Shown here: positions 42,401-53,284 of the stretch, in pieces
How positions within the stretch are numbered: position 1 is the first letter of the stretch
Layout of the letters: every line of letters starts with the position of its first letter
Origin: Trichoplusia ni
Lineage: Eukaryota > Arthropoda > Insecta > Lepidoptera > Noctuidae
Assembly (NCBI RefSeq): GCF_003590095.1
Contig: NC_039488.1
Span: 7,130,001 to 7,194,000, forward strand
Length of the DNA: 64,000 nt
Reading direction: 5' to 3'
Program-made: the position numbers and the translations under genes
The notes under the pieces: model-generated
What the model was told of the DNA's origin: nothing
The model's input: the letters and a program-made list of their open reading frames with translations, nothing else
The model's database searches: none

Positions 42401-45400
42401 GGGGTCCGTTACCAAAGTGTAAAAATTTAACCCTATTACTAAGGTATGTTTGTCTTTATGTCTGTCCTTCCGTCTGTTAGCATAAACGCTGACAGATAAA
42501 TAGTTGAAATTCAAAGATGCTGTTGTCGCTATTACAACAAATAAAAAAATAAAGACTAATATTTAATAGAGGATAAATCAATCAATAAATTCAGCCCAAT
42601 CATGTGCATGGTGCATTCAAAATGCAATTTTAAGTTGAAATGCTGTCCGTCGGTCTAGAGAATAAGCTAAGTATTAAGATCCTGAAAGTTAGATCGTAAA
42701 CCGTCTCTAGTTCTGCCTATAATGAAGAAACTCAGAGTCTGTTTTGTATTTACTTTATTACGAAAGTAAACGCACCGTTTACTTTTACAAAAAAAATCGT
42801 TACAAAATCGACAACTGTCCGTCTTTACATAACATAACCTCCATTTTTGTTTTCGCGCGCGATGAGGCCTAAATGTCAAATTGACAGTTATTGTTGCGTT
42901 CAGAAATAATGAGTGGCAATTACCGACTTTCACTTTATGTAATGAGATCTTCATGGTGTTTACGAACTTTTGTTTGGTGTTAATGAAATGAAGAGTGATA
43001 TATTGTTGTTGTTTTTTGTAATGTTATGTAGTTTAGTAGGTAGTGCGTTTTCTCTCGTGTTTTATGGGTCCGTATCTGATACTTAGAATTTGCTTTTTGT
43101 GACCAAACTGAATGTTATAAACTGTCGGTTAATGGTAACGAGAAATACACAAAAACCGGATTATCTAATATGTTATTTTTTTTTTATATATAATAGTTCT
43201 TATAAATCACTGTTTGTAGGTGAGATTTTTTTGTTTATTTAATGGCATGGAAAAATATTTTTCAGCAACATTAGATACGTTTAGGACAGAAGATTGTCCC
43301 CTGTTTCCTTTCTATGGAGACGCTATATGAGTTGTTTTTACAAGAAACACTTATATCCATCTTCTTTTTTATGTAAACAAATGAATTATTATAGCTCTTC
43401 GTTAGTCTCGCTTAAACTCGAGATCACGTGAACCTATTTGGCTTACTTCAGTCTTAAAATATTTGTCCAGGGAAGGTTTAAACTTTGAGAAAATATGGAT
43501 AAATTGCATTAAAGAAAAAAAACTGTAAAATAACCACGAGATGGGGTGTTACGCGTGCGATACCGCGGGAAACAACTAGTATCCTATAATTATATGAAAC
43601 ACGGAGCAAACAAATTGGTACATCACTTTCACATGGACAACACTAATTATATTACGTCACATTTTTATTACGGTTCGATTGACCCACTTCCCTATTTGGG
43701 AACAAGTTCGATTCTGTGCGTTGAAAGTTTGAAAGCTCAAGTTTGTTCATTTCAATTTTCAACTTTTTTGGATCCCACTGCTGGGCAAAGACCTCCTCCT
43801 TTCTCTTCCAAACCTGTCTATAGGTATACCACTCGTTATTCGTGCAATGAAACTTAGTCCTCGAATTTCCTGATTTTTGGGAAACAGAAATACTAGAAAC
43901 ATTTTCTTTACGACTTTCCGAGTTACCTATAATATGCCTTTTCTTTTTATTAACTAAAATTAACATAATTTTCGACAACTGTCACACAACGCCATCTAGT
44001 CTCAAACTAAGCAAGGCGTGTACTAGGAGTACTAGACAATTAATAAACTTATAATATCTCTAAATACATACATAGTATAGAAAAATTACACCCAGAAACA
44101 GAACACATAATCGTGCTCATTACACAAACATTTGACATGAGTGGGAATCGAACCCACGACCTCTGTTACAGCAGTCATCGTCACTAACTATGGGGATTAC
44201 TTACCAGCCACTTTTTTTCAGTTCATTCTGTTTTGATGATGAGATCCATCTAGGCTGGTTTATTAATCGGATTAATTTAATATTTCAGGTGGAGATTCAA
44301 ATGCTGGATGTAGACAAGTTGACGTTTGAGCATCACTGCGGTGGTGCTGTGATCGCGGAGCGGCTGGTGCTGTCTGCGGCACACTGCTTCGATAAGGTAT
44401 ACTCATTTTTGAGGTAAAATGTAACAACCTACCCACCCGGTTGCATATAGGTCACTCTTACAACTTTTACCGTCAGTTTGAATTTGACGACTACAGCTAG
44501 CTTAAAAAAAATGTAGGATTTATCTATTTGCAATTTTATTTTATTTCTTAATTATAATATTCCACAACTTTCACGCAACGCCATCTAGTTTCAAACTAAG
44601 CAGAGCTTGTATTATGAGTACTAGACAACTGATAAACATACTTATATATTTCTAAATACATACATACATAATATAGATAAATCACACCCAGACACAGAAC
44701 AAATGAGCGTGCTCATCACACAAACATATGTCCTGGGTGGGCATCGAACCCACGACCTCCGGTATAGCAGTCAGGGTCACTAACCAACAGACCAGACTAG
44801 AACGGATAAGGGCCTACGGAATCTTCTTACAGTAATATTATTGCAAGTGTTGAAGAAAAACCGTGACCTTGTGACCTTTTGATGGCTGTCAGAGGATACC
44901 ATTTGGCAGTCTTTAGAGCTGACCTTTAATTTTGTGGATAAAAAACTTTTCAGTTAACTGTCACTATAGCCTGCTGTGAATGTGTTTGCCACGCCTGCGG
45001 TGGTGACACAGCGCCATCTATTAGATGAATTATGCATAATGGGTTGGGTGTGTGGTATTGAGTGAGCTCCGATAGTCAAGGTTTAGGGTCGAATTTGGTG
45101 GAAGCTAGCACAGGACATGGGGAGGATTATATCCAGTTGTGGGAAGACAAAGTTTGTGTATGATGATGATCAGCTGCGATATTTACGTTACCTATTGGTT
45201 TTTTCCATTTCAGCAACCGTTACAGCTGGACCACATCCGTCTGGTGGTCGGGGAGCATCGTCTGAAGTTTCAGGACAAGCATGAACACCGGTTTCTAGCT
45301 GAAAAGGTTATCCGGCATCCAGACTTCAGGAAAAGTAAGAGTAGTTTCATTGGAAGTCTTTGTTTAAACGATTGAATGTGTCGTATTAAAACTAGGTAAA

Positions 45401-47430
45401 ATGGAGTGAACAGAGTTTCAAGGGGTGAATAGAAAATAGTATTTTTTAGGGGGTTGCATGAATATTCTCTAACATGAAAATGCTTAAACACAATTACTTC
45501 ATGAAATGCTTGAGAATTTTCTTATAATCTTTATATTTTGTCTAAATTTTAATGAAAACTTTTTTATTTCTGTCTATTCACCCCGTATGTTGGTACACTT
45601 GTCCATCCCGAAGAAAAAAATATTATATTTTACTGAAATGAAAGGACTGGATAAAACCAAGAGAAAAAAAAAAGCCTCTAGGTTTTATCAATTTTTAGGG
45701 GTCTGTATCTAAAGAGAAAAAACGCAAACATTATGACAGATACTCCGTTGTCTAGACTGTATCTTACGAACGGGTTTTTCAGTCACAATTTTACGTCTAA
45801 GTTTCAACTTATTTATTTGTTACTCAATACATTTGTTATTCTTTATCACATTTGTACGAGACTTGGAGTCATGACTCCCTCTTAATCACGTATTATAAAA
45901 ATACTACTAACTTACTGTCACCTTATTTTTTTTTTGTTTGTCATGACTCCTACCTGTGCCTACACACATATTAACTAATTTTGTCATTGCATTCCACACG
46001 GAATGACAGCGTGCTGCTGGGGAGCTTGTTGCTCTATTTCTTCTCTCACACCAAAAGCTCTTAGGAAGCGGTGAAGGGTGGGTGAAACTGGGTGCTGTTC
46101 AATATAATCTGACCTTCAAACTGCTTAGTAGCCTAATTGTGAGATGACTTTTGATTTTGATTTTCTTATTGTAATAAAACCCCTCTTCTATCCCCTAGAT
46201 GGTCCTCACAGTAATGACATCGCCATCATCCTAGTCTCCCGATCTGGTAATGGGGTGCAATTCAATTCCCATGTCCGTCCAATATGTCTGCCTGAGGATG
46301 GAGTACCACCAGGGAAGTGGTGCGCAGTCAGCGGCTGGGGGTTCCAAGCTGGTACGTATTATGGTTAAACTGATAAAATAATGTTTTATTAAAAAAACAT
46401 ACGACCGATTCCAGATATAAAACTACTGGTCAGATGAAATTATGGGAACAAATGACAGTTATTTTAAGTTAAATAGAAAAAGAATCAACAAAATTGGTTC
46501 ATCCAGTCCAAAGTTCTGAGATAAAAGATATTAAATATACACACGAATTGATACCAACCTTTCTTTTTCAGAGAATACTGAAAATTTTGCTCCAGTGTTA
46601 AGAGCAGCACAAGTACCCGTCATGGATCTTACTACATGTAGGAAGAGTCACGTGCTGGGCGGGAGACAACAAGCTATATTGGACTCTATGATTTGTGCAG
46701 GTAAGTTCTATTTGGAATCTTTTTGTTGAATGTAAACCTAAAATATATTATGAAGAAATTAATAAATGACGTTGCGCCTGATGCTAAAGTTATAGCAAAG
46801 TTGTTCGTAGTGACAATTTGCTGTAATTTTTCAATCAGTGATAAATGCTTTCCGATTTTAAAGAAAAGAATTGGGTATTAAAGCAAGTTGTTCAAAAATA
46901 GGATAAATTAGTGCGTTTTGAAATGCTTGTTTTAAGGTGGGGTAATTTCATGTCTTTAGTTAGCGCCTAAAGATTAACTAATTTGAAATATATAATTACC
47001 TTCAGATTCCTTTCCAATCGGTCCAGCCTTATAGGAGTTAGTTGTCAAACAAACAGATAATTTTAGAACCAAGTTGAGAACCGAATCATACCAAAAACAG
47101 AAAAAAAACAAATTCTATGGTTAACCTGCTGTTACACGCTTTGCTAATGTTTTATTTTCAGGCGTTCTCGATAGTTAGCCTGCTGTATTGACACGCTTTG
47201 CTAATACATTATTTCCAGGCGTCCTATCAGGCGGTGTGGACGCGTGCCGCGGCGACAGCGGCGGGCCGCTGGCGTGCCGCGGCGGGGCGCGCTGGGCGCT
47301 GCACGGGCTGGTGTCGTGGGGCGCGGGCTGCGCGCGCCGCGCCCGCCCCGGCGTCTACACGCGCGTCGCTTACTACACGCGATGGGTCACTGACACTGCT
47401 GCAAGCCTCGGGTTCAATATACCTAATTAG
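39472..47430 (+). CDS. Secreted trypsin-like serine protease (S1A)
   Basis: The six exons are 39472-39762, 44289-44396, 45214-45334, 46199-46351, 46572-46700 and 47219-47430. All have GT-AG borders and matching phases, giving 337 residues. Residues 1-21 are a signal peptide (FSLVFFINYVSC). A Ser/Phe/Asn-rich pro-region follows, without a clip domain. Its C68 should form the disulfide to C203 that keeps the pro-peptide attached after cleavage at K82-IVGG. The triad is H129 (SAAHC), D180 (SNDIA) and S281 (GDSGG). D275, six residues before the serine, with SWG and RPGVY, predicts cutting after Arg or Lys. Substrate and pathway are not shown by the sequence; digestive, cuticular or haemolymph roles are all possible. 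The start at 39472 begins the signal peptide with a good ACACAATGAA context; an in-frame ATG at 39361 would bury it. The last exon is very GC-rich. A duplicated acceptor precedes it. Confidence 0.92.
39849..40007 (-). mobile_element. Helitron-like family 3, internally deleted
   Basis: Forward CTAGCTAACGCAGC, the GCAAACGTTGTTTTGC hairpin and TTTTTTATATTAGA at the far end. The centre is shortened. It lies in protease intron 1. Confidence 0.65.
40010..40585. other. Protease intron 1, nothing recognised
   Basis: AT-rich intronic DNA without a repeat or exon I can name. Confidence 0.4.
40590..40715 (-). repeat. SINE family A, diverged
   Basis: On the minus strand: CCCACTGCGCAACGTG, B-box-like GGTTCGACCTCC, CGTCCACGAAGGTTTGC and a GTGAC body. 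Confidence 0.6.
40870..41230 (-). repeat. 5S-derived SINE, best full copy
   Basis: The minus strand starts GAGGAGCTCGTGGCTAAGC. It continues with GATCACAGGTTAAGCTATGC, GACGCGGTTGGTCCGTGG and ATGGGTGACC, which line up with the 5S rRNA blocks GATCACCGAAATTAAGCAGC, GGGCGCGGTTAGTACTTAG and ATGGGGGACC. The shared body follows, ending GGGAAAAGGCTAGGCCGATG. About 360 bp. Confidence 0.8.
41570..41810. mobile_element. Decayed copy of the CCCACG MITE
   Basis: CGTTCCGGTTGGATTTTC, GAGGCACTTCCCGATAAGC, CAGGCTGAAATTTTC and GGTAGCTTCAAACCC are kept. The terminal inverted repeats are not. Confidence 0.55.
41890..41970 (-). repeat. SINE family A fragment
   Basis: GGCATTCATGGATCACACAA, then CGCCTGTGCTACGCGAGG is the inverse of the family body next to the B box. 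Confidence 0.45.
41980..43970. other. Protease intron 1, mostly unrecognised
   Basis: No extra exon fits between exon 1 (ending FPWQ) and exon 2 (starting VEIQ). The open frames at 42667-42954 and 43546-43978 have no recognisable domain. Confidence 0.45.
43975..44195 (-). repeat. SINE family B
   Basis: On the minus strand: TTAGTGACGATGACTGC, B box GGTTCGATTCCCAC, TGTAATGAGCACGATTATG and CTGTTTCTGGGTG. The far end is AACGCCATCTAG in forward sense. It ends about 95 bp before exon 2. Confidence 0.75.
44570..44800 (-). repeat. SINE family B
   Basis: A second, fuller copy 170 bp after exon 2, same orientation, ending at ACAACTTTCACGCAACGCC. Its B box is changed to GGTTCGATGCCC. Confidence 0.8.
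45995..46160 (+). repeat. Dispersed repeat F
   Basis: CTTAGGAAGCGGTGAAGGGT, GGGTGCTG and CTTAGTAGCCTAATTG are shared with 48930-49040 and, inverted, 30330-30425. It runs up to 40 bp before protease exon 4. Confidence 0.65.
47120..47218 (+). promoter_or_regulatory. Duplicated splice acceptor before the catalytic-serine exon
   Basis: The intron end is present twice, 57 bp apart. The first copy has ACACGCTTTGCTAATG, then TTTTATTTTCAG ending at 47161. The second has ACACGCTTTGCTAATAC, then ATTATTTCCAG ending at 47218. Each is followed by GGCGT-like exon sequence (GCGTTCTCGATAG or GCGTCCTATCAGG). The downstream site gives the full protease. Use of the upstream one reads GVLDS and then a stop. Confidence 0.75.
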
Positions 47431-47500
47431 TGGAATTGGATAGCACAGGACTGTAGATTGAAAGAAAGGGGGTAACTTCTTTCAATTTTGAATATTTGGG

Positions 47501-47512
47501 AGGGGGGGGGGG
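47501..47512 (+). repeat. G11 homopolymer in the protease 3' flank
   Basis: A near-uninterrupted G run about 75 bp after the protease stop, probably inside its 3' UTR. It is unusual for this AT-rich DNA. Confidence 0.8.
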
Positions 47513-47578
47513 TGAGTTTTGTCCGAGACAATGGTGTATCAGTAAGCGAATAAACAAACAAACAAACAACGCTTTTGT

Positions 47579-47695
47579 GTGGCCTGTTGGTCTTGTTTCT
47601 ATATCAGAGGTCGTGGGATCAATTCCCTTCTTAGAAGAATGTTTGTATCATGATGATCATGATAATTTGTTCTGTGTGTGTCACGATTCTTAGCA
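47579..47695 (+). repeat. SINE family B, partial
   Basis: GGCCTGTTGGTCTTG, then AGAGGTCGTGGGATCAATTC and GATCATGATAATTTGTTC. The A-B spacing is shortened. Confidence 0.6.
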
Positions 47696-47699
47696 TCAC

Positions 47700-48930
47700 A
47701 TCCACGACTTTCCCCATTCCATTGTTATTTAAAAAAATTAAGGACACACCCCTAAAAAGCCACATCGGTAATTTCCTATTCTCCTACAGCCATCCATTTA
47801 TCCACTGAGCTACTGCGATATTTCACCTCATTCGATCCATAAAATGACTTGCCTAACATCTTATATGTAATTATGATTTTCCCATAATTATATTTTAAAT
47901 AGTTAGTAACATAGTTTAATGCCAAAGGTTAGATATAAGATATAGTCATATATAATTAACAGTAATTTGTCTTAAGATATTACACGTAATAAGGTATTAT
48001 AATTAAATTATTGCAAAAAATTGTTGTTTTATTTACTTCACGTGGGTTCAACAAATTACAAAATTGCAAGTTATCACATGTTAAACATGTGATAGTGGTT
48101 TAGACAATGTTTAAACTCATTAAATTATAAAACTTCAAATGTATGTGAATGACATTTCTCTTCGCCAAGTGACGTGACTTTGACTTGTCAGTTCAATACA
48201 TTTGAGTGATTCGTCAGCGTTAGCGAGGCGTCATGTATTTTGTTTACCGGTCCTAGTCTTTAAGTCTTTCGGCAATTGTATTATGCATAGCAATAGCAAC
48301 AAAATAGGAAAATGTGCACAATTATTGGTGGCAAAACGTTAGTTTGTCAAAAAAAAACTGTCAGGTTCGTTAGACAGACGAGTTAAGCCAATCTCACCGC
48401 GGGCGACCTGTCGAGGTTTCGATCTCCGAAAATTTGTCCTTCAATAAACTCACATAATAATGTGTGCTACTTTTTATTTTTGTGTTTTTGTGTATTTGAC
48501 CGAAAAGTATCGATTCTTATTCATTTAACTATATGAAGGACATCAGAAATTGCGATCGAAAAAAGCTTGTTCTGAGTCTGAATGTTTTGTGACTTTACTT
48601 GAATAACCAAATGACATTCGTCTTAATTGTATATTTAAACAAATTCCTTGTTTATTTTTTAAGATTATTTGGTAACCTTAGACTAATATTGAACATTATT
48701 TTAATCGTTTCTTATCACAGCTGTTGCAATGGATCACGGCGATTTTATTATGTTAGTAGGACATTCAATGGAATATTGATAATATACCGAACTATTTAGT
48801 AACAATTGCTTAATATTATATCTAAAATAAACAATTGAAAACATGCGTTAGATAAGTCCCACAACTAGAGGGGGTTGGTGAAATCCGGTATGACGGAAAG
48901 TACAACCGTCGCAATCGCAAATGCACTTAG
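47700..48930. other. Non-coding 3' flank of the protease
   Basis: No gene. A worn SINE A head may lie at 48385-48440 (GTCGAGGTTTCGATCTCC), and an exact palindrome ACATGTTAAACATGT occurs near 48075. The rest is unassigned. Confidence 0.4.
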
Positions 48931-49040
48931 GAAGCGGCCAAGGGTGGGCGAATCTGGGTGCTGTAACATGTAATTTGATATTCTAAATGTGCTACTTAGT
49001 AGCCTAATTGAATCAATGGCTTTTGATGTTGAGTCTTCGA
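48930..49040 (+). repeat. Dispersed repeat F
   Basis: CTTAGGAAGCGGCCAAGGGT, GGGTGCTG, CTTAGTAGCCTAATTGAA and GGCTTTTGATGTTGA. Same layout as at 45995. Confidence 0.6.
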
Positions 49041-49135
49041 TAAATCATCCCGGCTGTTGTTCATACATCTTTGACAGTCGTTAAGGGGAGTTAGAAGCTG
49101 GAAAGTCTGACATCCAGTCTAACTAAGGGGTATAA
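49040..49135 (+). repeat. 5S-derived SINE, middle fragment
   Basis: CCCGGCTGTTGTTCATACAT, CTTTGACAGTCGTTA, GTCTGACATCCAGTCTAAC and AAGGGGTAT match the family middle. Confidence 0.6.
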
Positions 49136-49206
49136 TGGAAAACAAGAAGATTTTTTTACTATGTGTATACAGGCGCAGGTATAAAGAGATCACAGTTATT
49201 TTAAAA

Positions 49207-49452
49207 CAAATCAAAACTGAAGAGTTTGTTTGTTTGTTCGAACGCGCTAGTCCTAGAAACTACTGGTTCAAATTTAAAAATTCTTTTTGCGTTGAAAAGA
49301 CCATTCATCGAGGAAGGCTTTAGGCTATAAACCATCACGCTGTGACTAATAGGAGCGAAGATACAATGGAAAATGTGAAAAAAAAACATGGCAGGTATAA
49401 ATCATAACTTATATCTTCTACCCGCGGGGACGAATTCGCGGGCAACAGCTAG
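49207..49452 (+). mobile_element. Helitron-like family 1, 5' end lost
   Basis: From AACTGAAGAGTTTGTTTG through AGACCATTCATCGAGG to GGGACGAATTCGCGGGC and AACAGCTAG, then T. The TCTATACTAATAT end is missing. Confidence 0.75.
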
Positions 49453-49489
49453 TATAAAATAAACTGGTCAAGTTCGCTGTTAACCGCCG

Positions 49490-49695
49490 ACTTTTCAAAT
49501 GGTGTGTGTTTTTTAGAAATATCACAGCATCCGTGTTCCTGAACGCACGTTATAATGCGTGTCCTGCGCCTGATCTCTCTCCGGTGATGTCCATCGCGGG
49601 AACAGAAAATATCCCTGTGTTGTCACACGCGCGTGTACTATATATCCTGCAGCTGGCTGGGGTCTTGTGACACTAGGCGCAGTGAACTAAAATCA
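49490..49695. repeat. Unassigned GC-richer block
   Basis: GTCCTGCGCCTGATCTCTCT, then CCGGTGATGTCCATCGCGGG looks like a moth repeat from memory, but no second copy is in this window. No coding frame. Confidence 0.3.
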
Positions 49696-49958
49696 ATCAA
49701 TATAATATTATTATTATTATATACAGCTGATAAATAAGTACTAAAACCTAGTGTAGACCTTGAATTTCGTTAATAATATTGTAATCGGGATAAAAAATAT
49801 GTTATGACGGGTTCAAATTTTTGATACGGATAGTAAATATTGACTGTATTTATTATTTGTTATTACTGATAAAATCAGATCAGAATGAACGCAATTGTCG
49901 CAAGTTTGTCCGTTTGCACATGATTTTAGTGTCTTGAAGGCAAATGGTATAGTCATCT

Positions 49959-50239
49959 TCTAATATATAAAATTCCCGTGTCACGATGTTAGTTACCGTA
50001 CTCCTCCGAAACGGTTCGACCAATTTTTATGAAATTTTGTATACATATTGGGTAGGTCTGAGAATAGAACAACATCTATTTTTCAAACCCCCAAGTGATA
50101 AGGGATGCTCACACTAAAAAAAAAAAAATATTTTTTTGGACAAAATTGTTTGTTTTGATTTTTTTATAATGTGGCATTAAAAATACATACAACTAGAAAA
50201 AAATATATTCGGCAAAACAACGTTTGCTGGGTCAGCTAG
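49959..50239 (+). mobile_element. Helitron-like family 3, full length
   Basis: TCTAATATATAAAATTCCCG at the start; GGCAAAACAACGTTTGC hairpin, TGGGTCAGCTAG, then T at the end. Confidence 0.8.
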
Positions 50240-50261
50240 TACTTATTATATAAATGAACAC

Positions 50262-50332
50262 TGCGCGACGTGTTACAAGTTCGATCCCCGCGTCAGACAA
50301 GCAGTATTGTGCCAGTGATTTCAATATTTGAA
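50262..50332 (+). repeat. SINE family A fragment
   Basis: GCGCGACGTGTTACAAG, GTTCGATCCCCGCG and AGACAAGCA. Only the B-box area is left. Confidence 0.5.
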
Positions 50333-50552
50333 AAACTTTTGTTCCTAAAATTACTGAATGTTTTGAAAGCCTGCGAATTAGAAAAAAACAACTAAGTGCT
50401 AGTTGAACTTTCGATACTTAAAACAATCGTAAAACTCAAACGATACAAAAATTGTTCACATATTAAATTTATGAACATTAATGACAACCAACCATTGCTT
50501 CACGTAGATTTTCATTTTTACATTATATGCATACATACATTTATATCATAAA

Positions 50553-50676
50553 CTAGCTGTTGCCCGCGACTTCGTCCCCGTGGGTAGAAGATATAAGTTA
50601 TGATTTATACCTGCCCTGTTTATTTCACATTTTCCATTCAACAAACAAACAAACTCTTCGGCTTTATATATTATAG
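50553..50676 (-). mobile_element. Helitron-like family 1, internally deleted
   Basis: Both ends are present (forward CTAGCTGTTGCCCGCGAC and ACTCTTCGGCTTTATATATT), but the central 125 bp are gone, joining CATTTTCCATT to CAACAAACAAACAAAC. Confidence 0.7.
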
Positions 50677-50679
50677 AAA

Positions 50680-51045
50680 TATTATATTGTTATTGAAGCC
50701 TTATAAAGCGAACCCAGGTTATCGAACAATACTACGGCTTGCCCTATTTACATTATTACGTCACAAACACCTCTGAACTCCATATCAGACATCACGTTTT
50801 ATTCTGCGATGCTAAAACACGTGCTTTGTATAATCTCACGTGATTATAATGAGGGCATCTTACTTGTAAAAAGAGGAAAAATAATGGTTTTATAAGTTTC
50901 ACATGTCTGTACGCCTGTGGCATTGAAGCTCCTGAACGGATAAAGCTATTTTAATGAAGTATGTTTTGCTGGTGAATTATGTGAAGGATTGCAACGGCTT
51001 GCCATACACCGACTCAACAACGCGGATGACGTAGCACGGCGGTTC
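50680..51045. other. Non-coding, nothing recognised
   Basis: No exon or repeat identified. Confidence 0.4.
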
Positions 51046-51046
51046 A

Positions 51047-51130
51047 GGTTTAGTCAGTAAGAGTCTGACACTAGCCATTTCCACCCCCGAGGGAGAGGGT
51101 GTCCGTGAGGATTCCCCCGCCTTAACAAAA
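51047..51130 (+). repeat. Repeat E-related block
   Basis: GGTTTAGTCAGTAAGAGTCT, GACACTAGCC and CCCCCGAGGGAGAGGGTGTC. A sister copy is at 62040-62150, and the GTCAGTA-AGTCTGACACT core is shared with repeat E. Confidence 0.6.
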
Positions 51131-51158
51131 AAGGTATATAAATTATGTGCGAGTTTAA

Positions 51159-51387
51159 TCTATACTAATATATAAAGCTGAAGAGTTTGTTTGTTTGAAC
51201 GCGCTAATCTAAGGAACTACTGGTTCGATTTGAAAAATTCTTTTTGTGTTGAATAGACCATTTATCACGGAAGGCTATAGGCTATATAACATCACGCTGC
51301 AACTAATAGCAGCGAAGATACAATGGAAAATGTGGACAGAGCGGGGAAAATTCTAGCCACGTGGACGAAGTCGCGGGCAACAGCTAG
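51159..51387 (+). mobile_element. Helitron-like family 1, full length
   Basis: TCTATACTAATATATAAAGC at the start, GTGGACGAAGTCGCGGGC hairpin and AACAGCTAG at the end, flanked by A and T. Confidence 0.8.
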
Positions 51388-52211
51388 TGTTTGATAAAAA
51401 TCGGTTTAGCCGTTTAAAAGTTATGGGGGTTTAATATACTTGACTCGGGTAAAAGTGGCATTAAACAAAAACTGATTAACGTTTTTTTGCCTCCCGACAT
51501 TTTTTCTCTTCAGAAAGGCTTAAGAAAAACATAGATATTAGCAACAGAAATTGGTCACCAATCAAATAATTGACCGTATGTAACTTTCATAATTACTTGT
51601 GATAGCGGCAACAGAAATACATTATCTGTGTTTTTTTTTACTGTCTGGCTATCAAGGTTCATGAGATACGACGGACAGACAGATAGACAATAGTGCCTCA
51701 GCAGCGAATGAAAAATAAATTGTGGTCCCTTCCTCAAATATATTTCACACCTAACCGATCGGTTTCTTCTTTAATCAAAATGAAAAGTGTTTATTTCAAG
51801 TAGGCCGTTTTTTCGGCACTTTAAAAACGTTACAACAATGACTCGAGTGCCACTCCACCGATTTGTCTTTCCTACGCCCTACTTGTACGGAACCCTCTGT
51901 GTTGCAAGTAAAACTCGCACTTTACCCTTTTTACACTTAACATAATGACTTAACCGACACTTTTTGATCGGGTCGTAATTAAAAAAACATTCCAGTCCAT
52001 TCATTGATGATGAAATTACGTGCGATCTTCATTTATTCATTAAATTATGCAATTGAGATCACTTAGATGATGTGTCTGTAATTACTGTTGAGAACTGTAT
52101 GTATATTTAGACAAACGGTAGCGTATTTAGCCAAGTTCATGTACAGGAGATGGCGAGTAGCACCGTGTGGTTTAATTTACTTAAGTAAACATATAATTTT
52201 TTTTTTGTAAA

Positions 52212-52425
52212 TGGCCTGTTGGTCTAGTGGCCCTGAATGTTATATAGGAGGTCGTGGGTTCGATTCCAATCCAGGATAAACGTTTGTGTGATGAGCACGA
52301 TTATTTTGTTCTGTATCTGGGTGCAATTTATGTATAATTTCTATAAACTTAATCAGTTATCTTATACTCAAAACATAAGCTTTGCTCAGTTTTGAGACTA
52401 GATGGCGTTGTGATTTTTTTTGTAA
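52212..52425 (+). repeat. SINE family B, near full length
   Basis: GGCCTGTTGGTCTAGTGG, B box GGTTCGATTCC, GTGTGATGAGCACGATTA and the 3' part GTTTTGAGACTAGATGGCG. Confidence 0.8.
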
Positions 52426-52799
52426 CAAGTTTTTAGTAAGGAATTATTTTATTGTGTTTTTACCCTTTTAGGTAAATAACCTTAGAAATCAGGAAACTTT
52501 ACACGTCTTGTTAGCAAATATATCAAATAAAATAATAATGGAAGTCAATTATAGTAGTAATGAATCACGGATTAGCATTTAACACTACTCACCTAATTTT
52601 AATTTTGATAACGAGTTGACACACATTAATTTTATCTAACATTCGTTAGATTGTATTAGGAGTTGCTCTTGGCCTTTACTAATTATTATTTATCAATAAA
52701 TTGTGCTCTAAATAAATTGTTAATAATAGGTATTGTTTTAAAAACAAAAACATTCAACCGAGTTTTCTAACACAGGGCTTCAAAAGCATACTAATGGGC

Positions 52800-52925
52800 C
52801 TCGATTCTGCTATTTTATAATGGCCGATGAATGAACGGCAATTGGATTATTCTCTTTGGAATTTTTCCAACACAACAATTGCAAATCCATTGTATTGACC
52901 TTGGGGTTTTTGCCCCGTACTGCAT
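52800..52925 (+). repeat. Dispersed repeat G
   Basis: ATGGCCGATGAATGAACGGC, AATTGGATTA and TGTATTGACCTTGGGG, as at 38000-38120. Confidence 0.55.
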
Positions 52926-52944
52926 TTTCAATTTTTGCATTGGA

Positions 52945-53279
52945 TCATCATCGGTCGGCTTCCAGTCTAACATGATGTAAATAATTACCAGTATTTTACA
53001 AGGAGCGACTGCCTATCTGACCTCCTCAACCCAGTCACCTGGGCAACACGATACCCCTTGGTTAGACTGGTTGTCAGACTTTTCAAGCTTCTGACTACCT
53101 GTAACGGCTGTCAAAGATGTAGGAATAACAGCCGGGACCCACAATTTAACGTGCTTTCCGAAACACGGAGGAGCTCGTTATGACAAAGATGGTCACTCAC
53201 TTACGAACCGACCGCGTTAAGCTTAGCTTAACCAGTGATCGATCAACTTATGGAGTTACAGCTTTGCCACGAGCTCCTC
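52945..53279 (-). repeat. 5S-derived SINE, full length
   Basis: The forward strand runs CATCATCGGTCGGCTTCC to CTTTGCCACGAGCTCCTC. On the minus strand the head GATCACTGGTTAAGCTAAGC and AACGCGGTCGGTTCG match the 5S-like region. Confidence 0.8.
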
Positions 53280-53284
53280 TTGAA

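Noticed and set aside
43652..43978. 108-codon minus-strand frame in protease intron 1
   Set aside because: Basic, low-complexity, no homology known to me, and its start and end match no splice signals.
47198..47443. Alternative frame over the last protease exon
   Set aside because: It is an Ala/Arg-rich shadow caused by the high GC content. The GDSGGPL frame is the real one.
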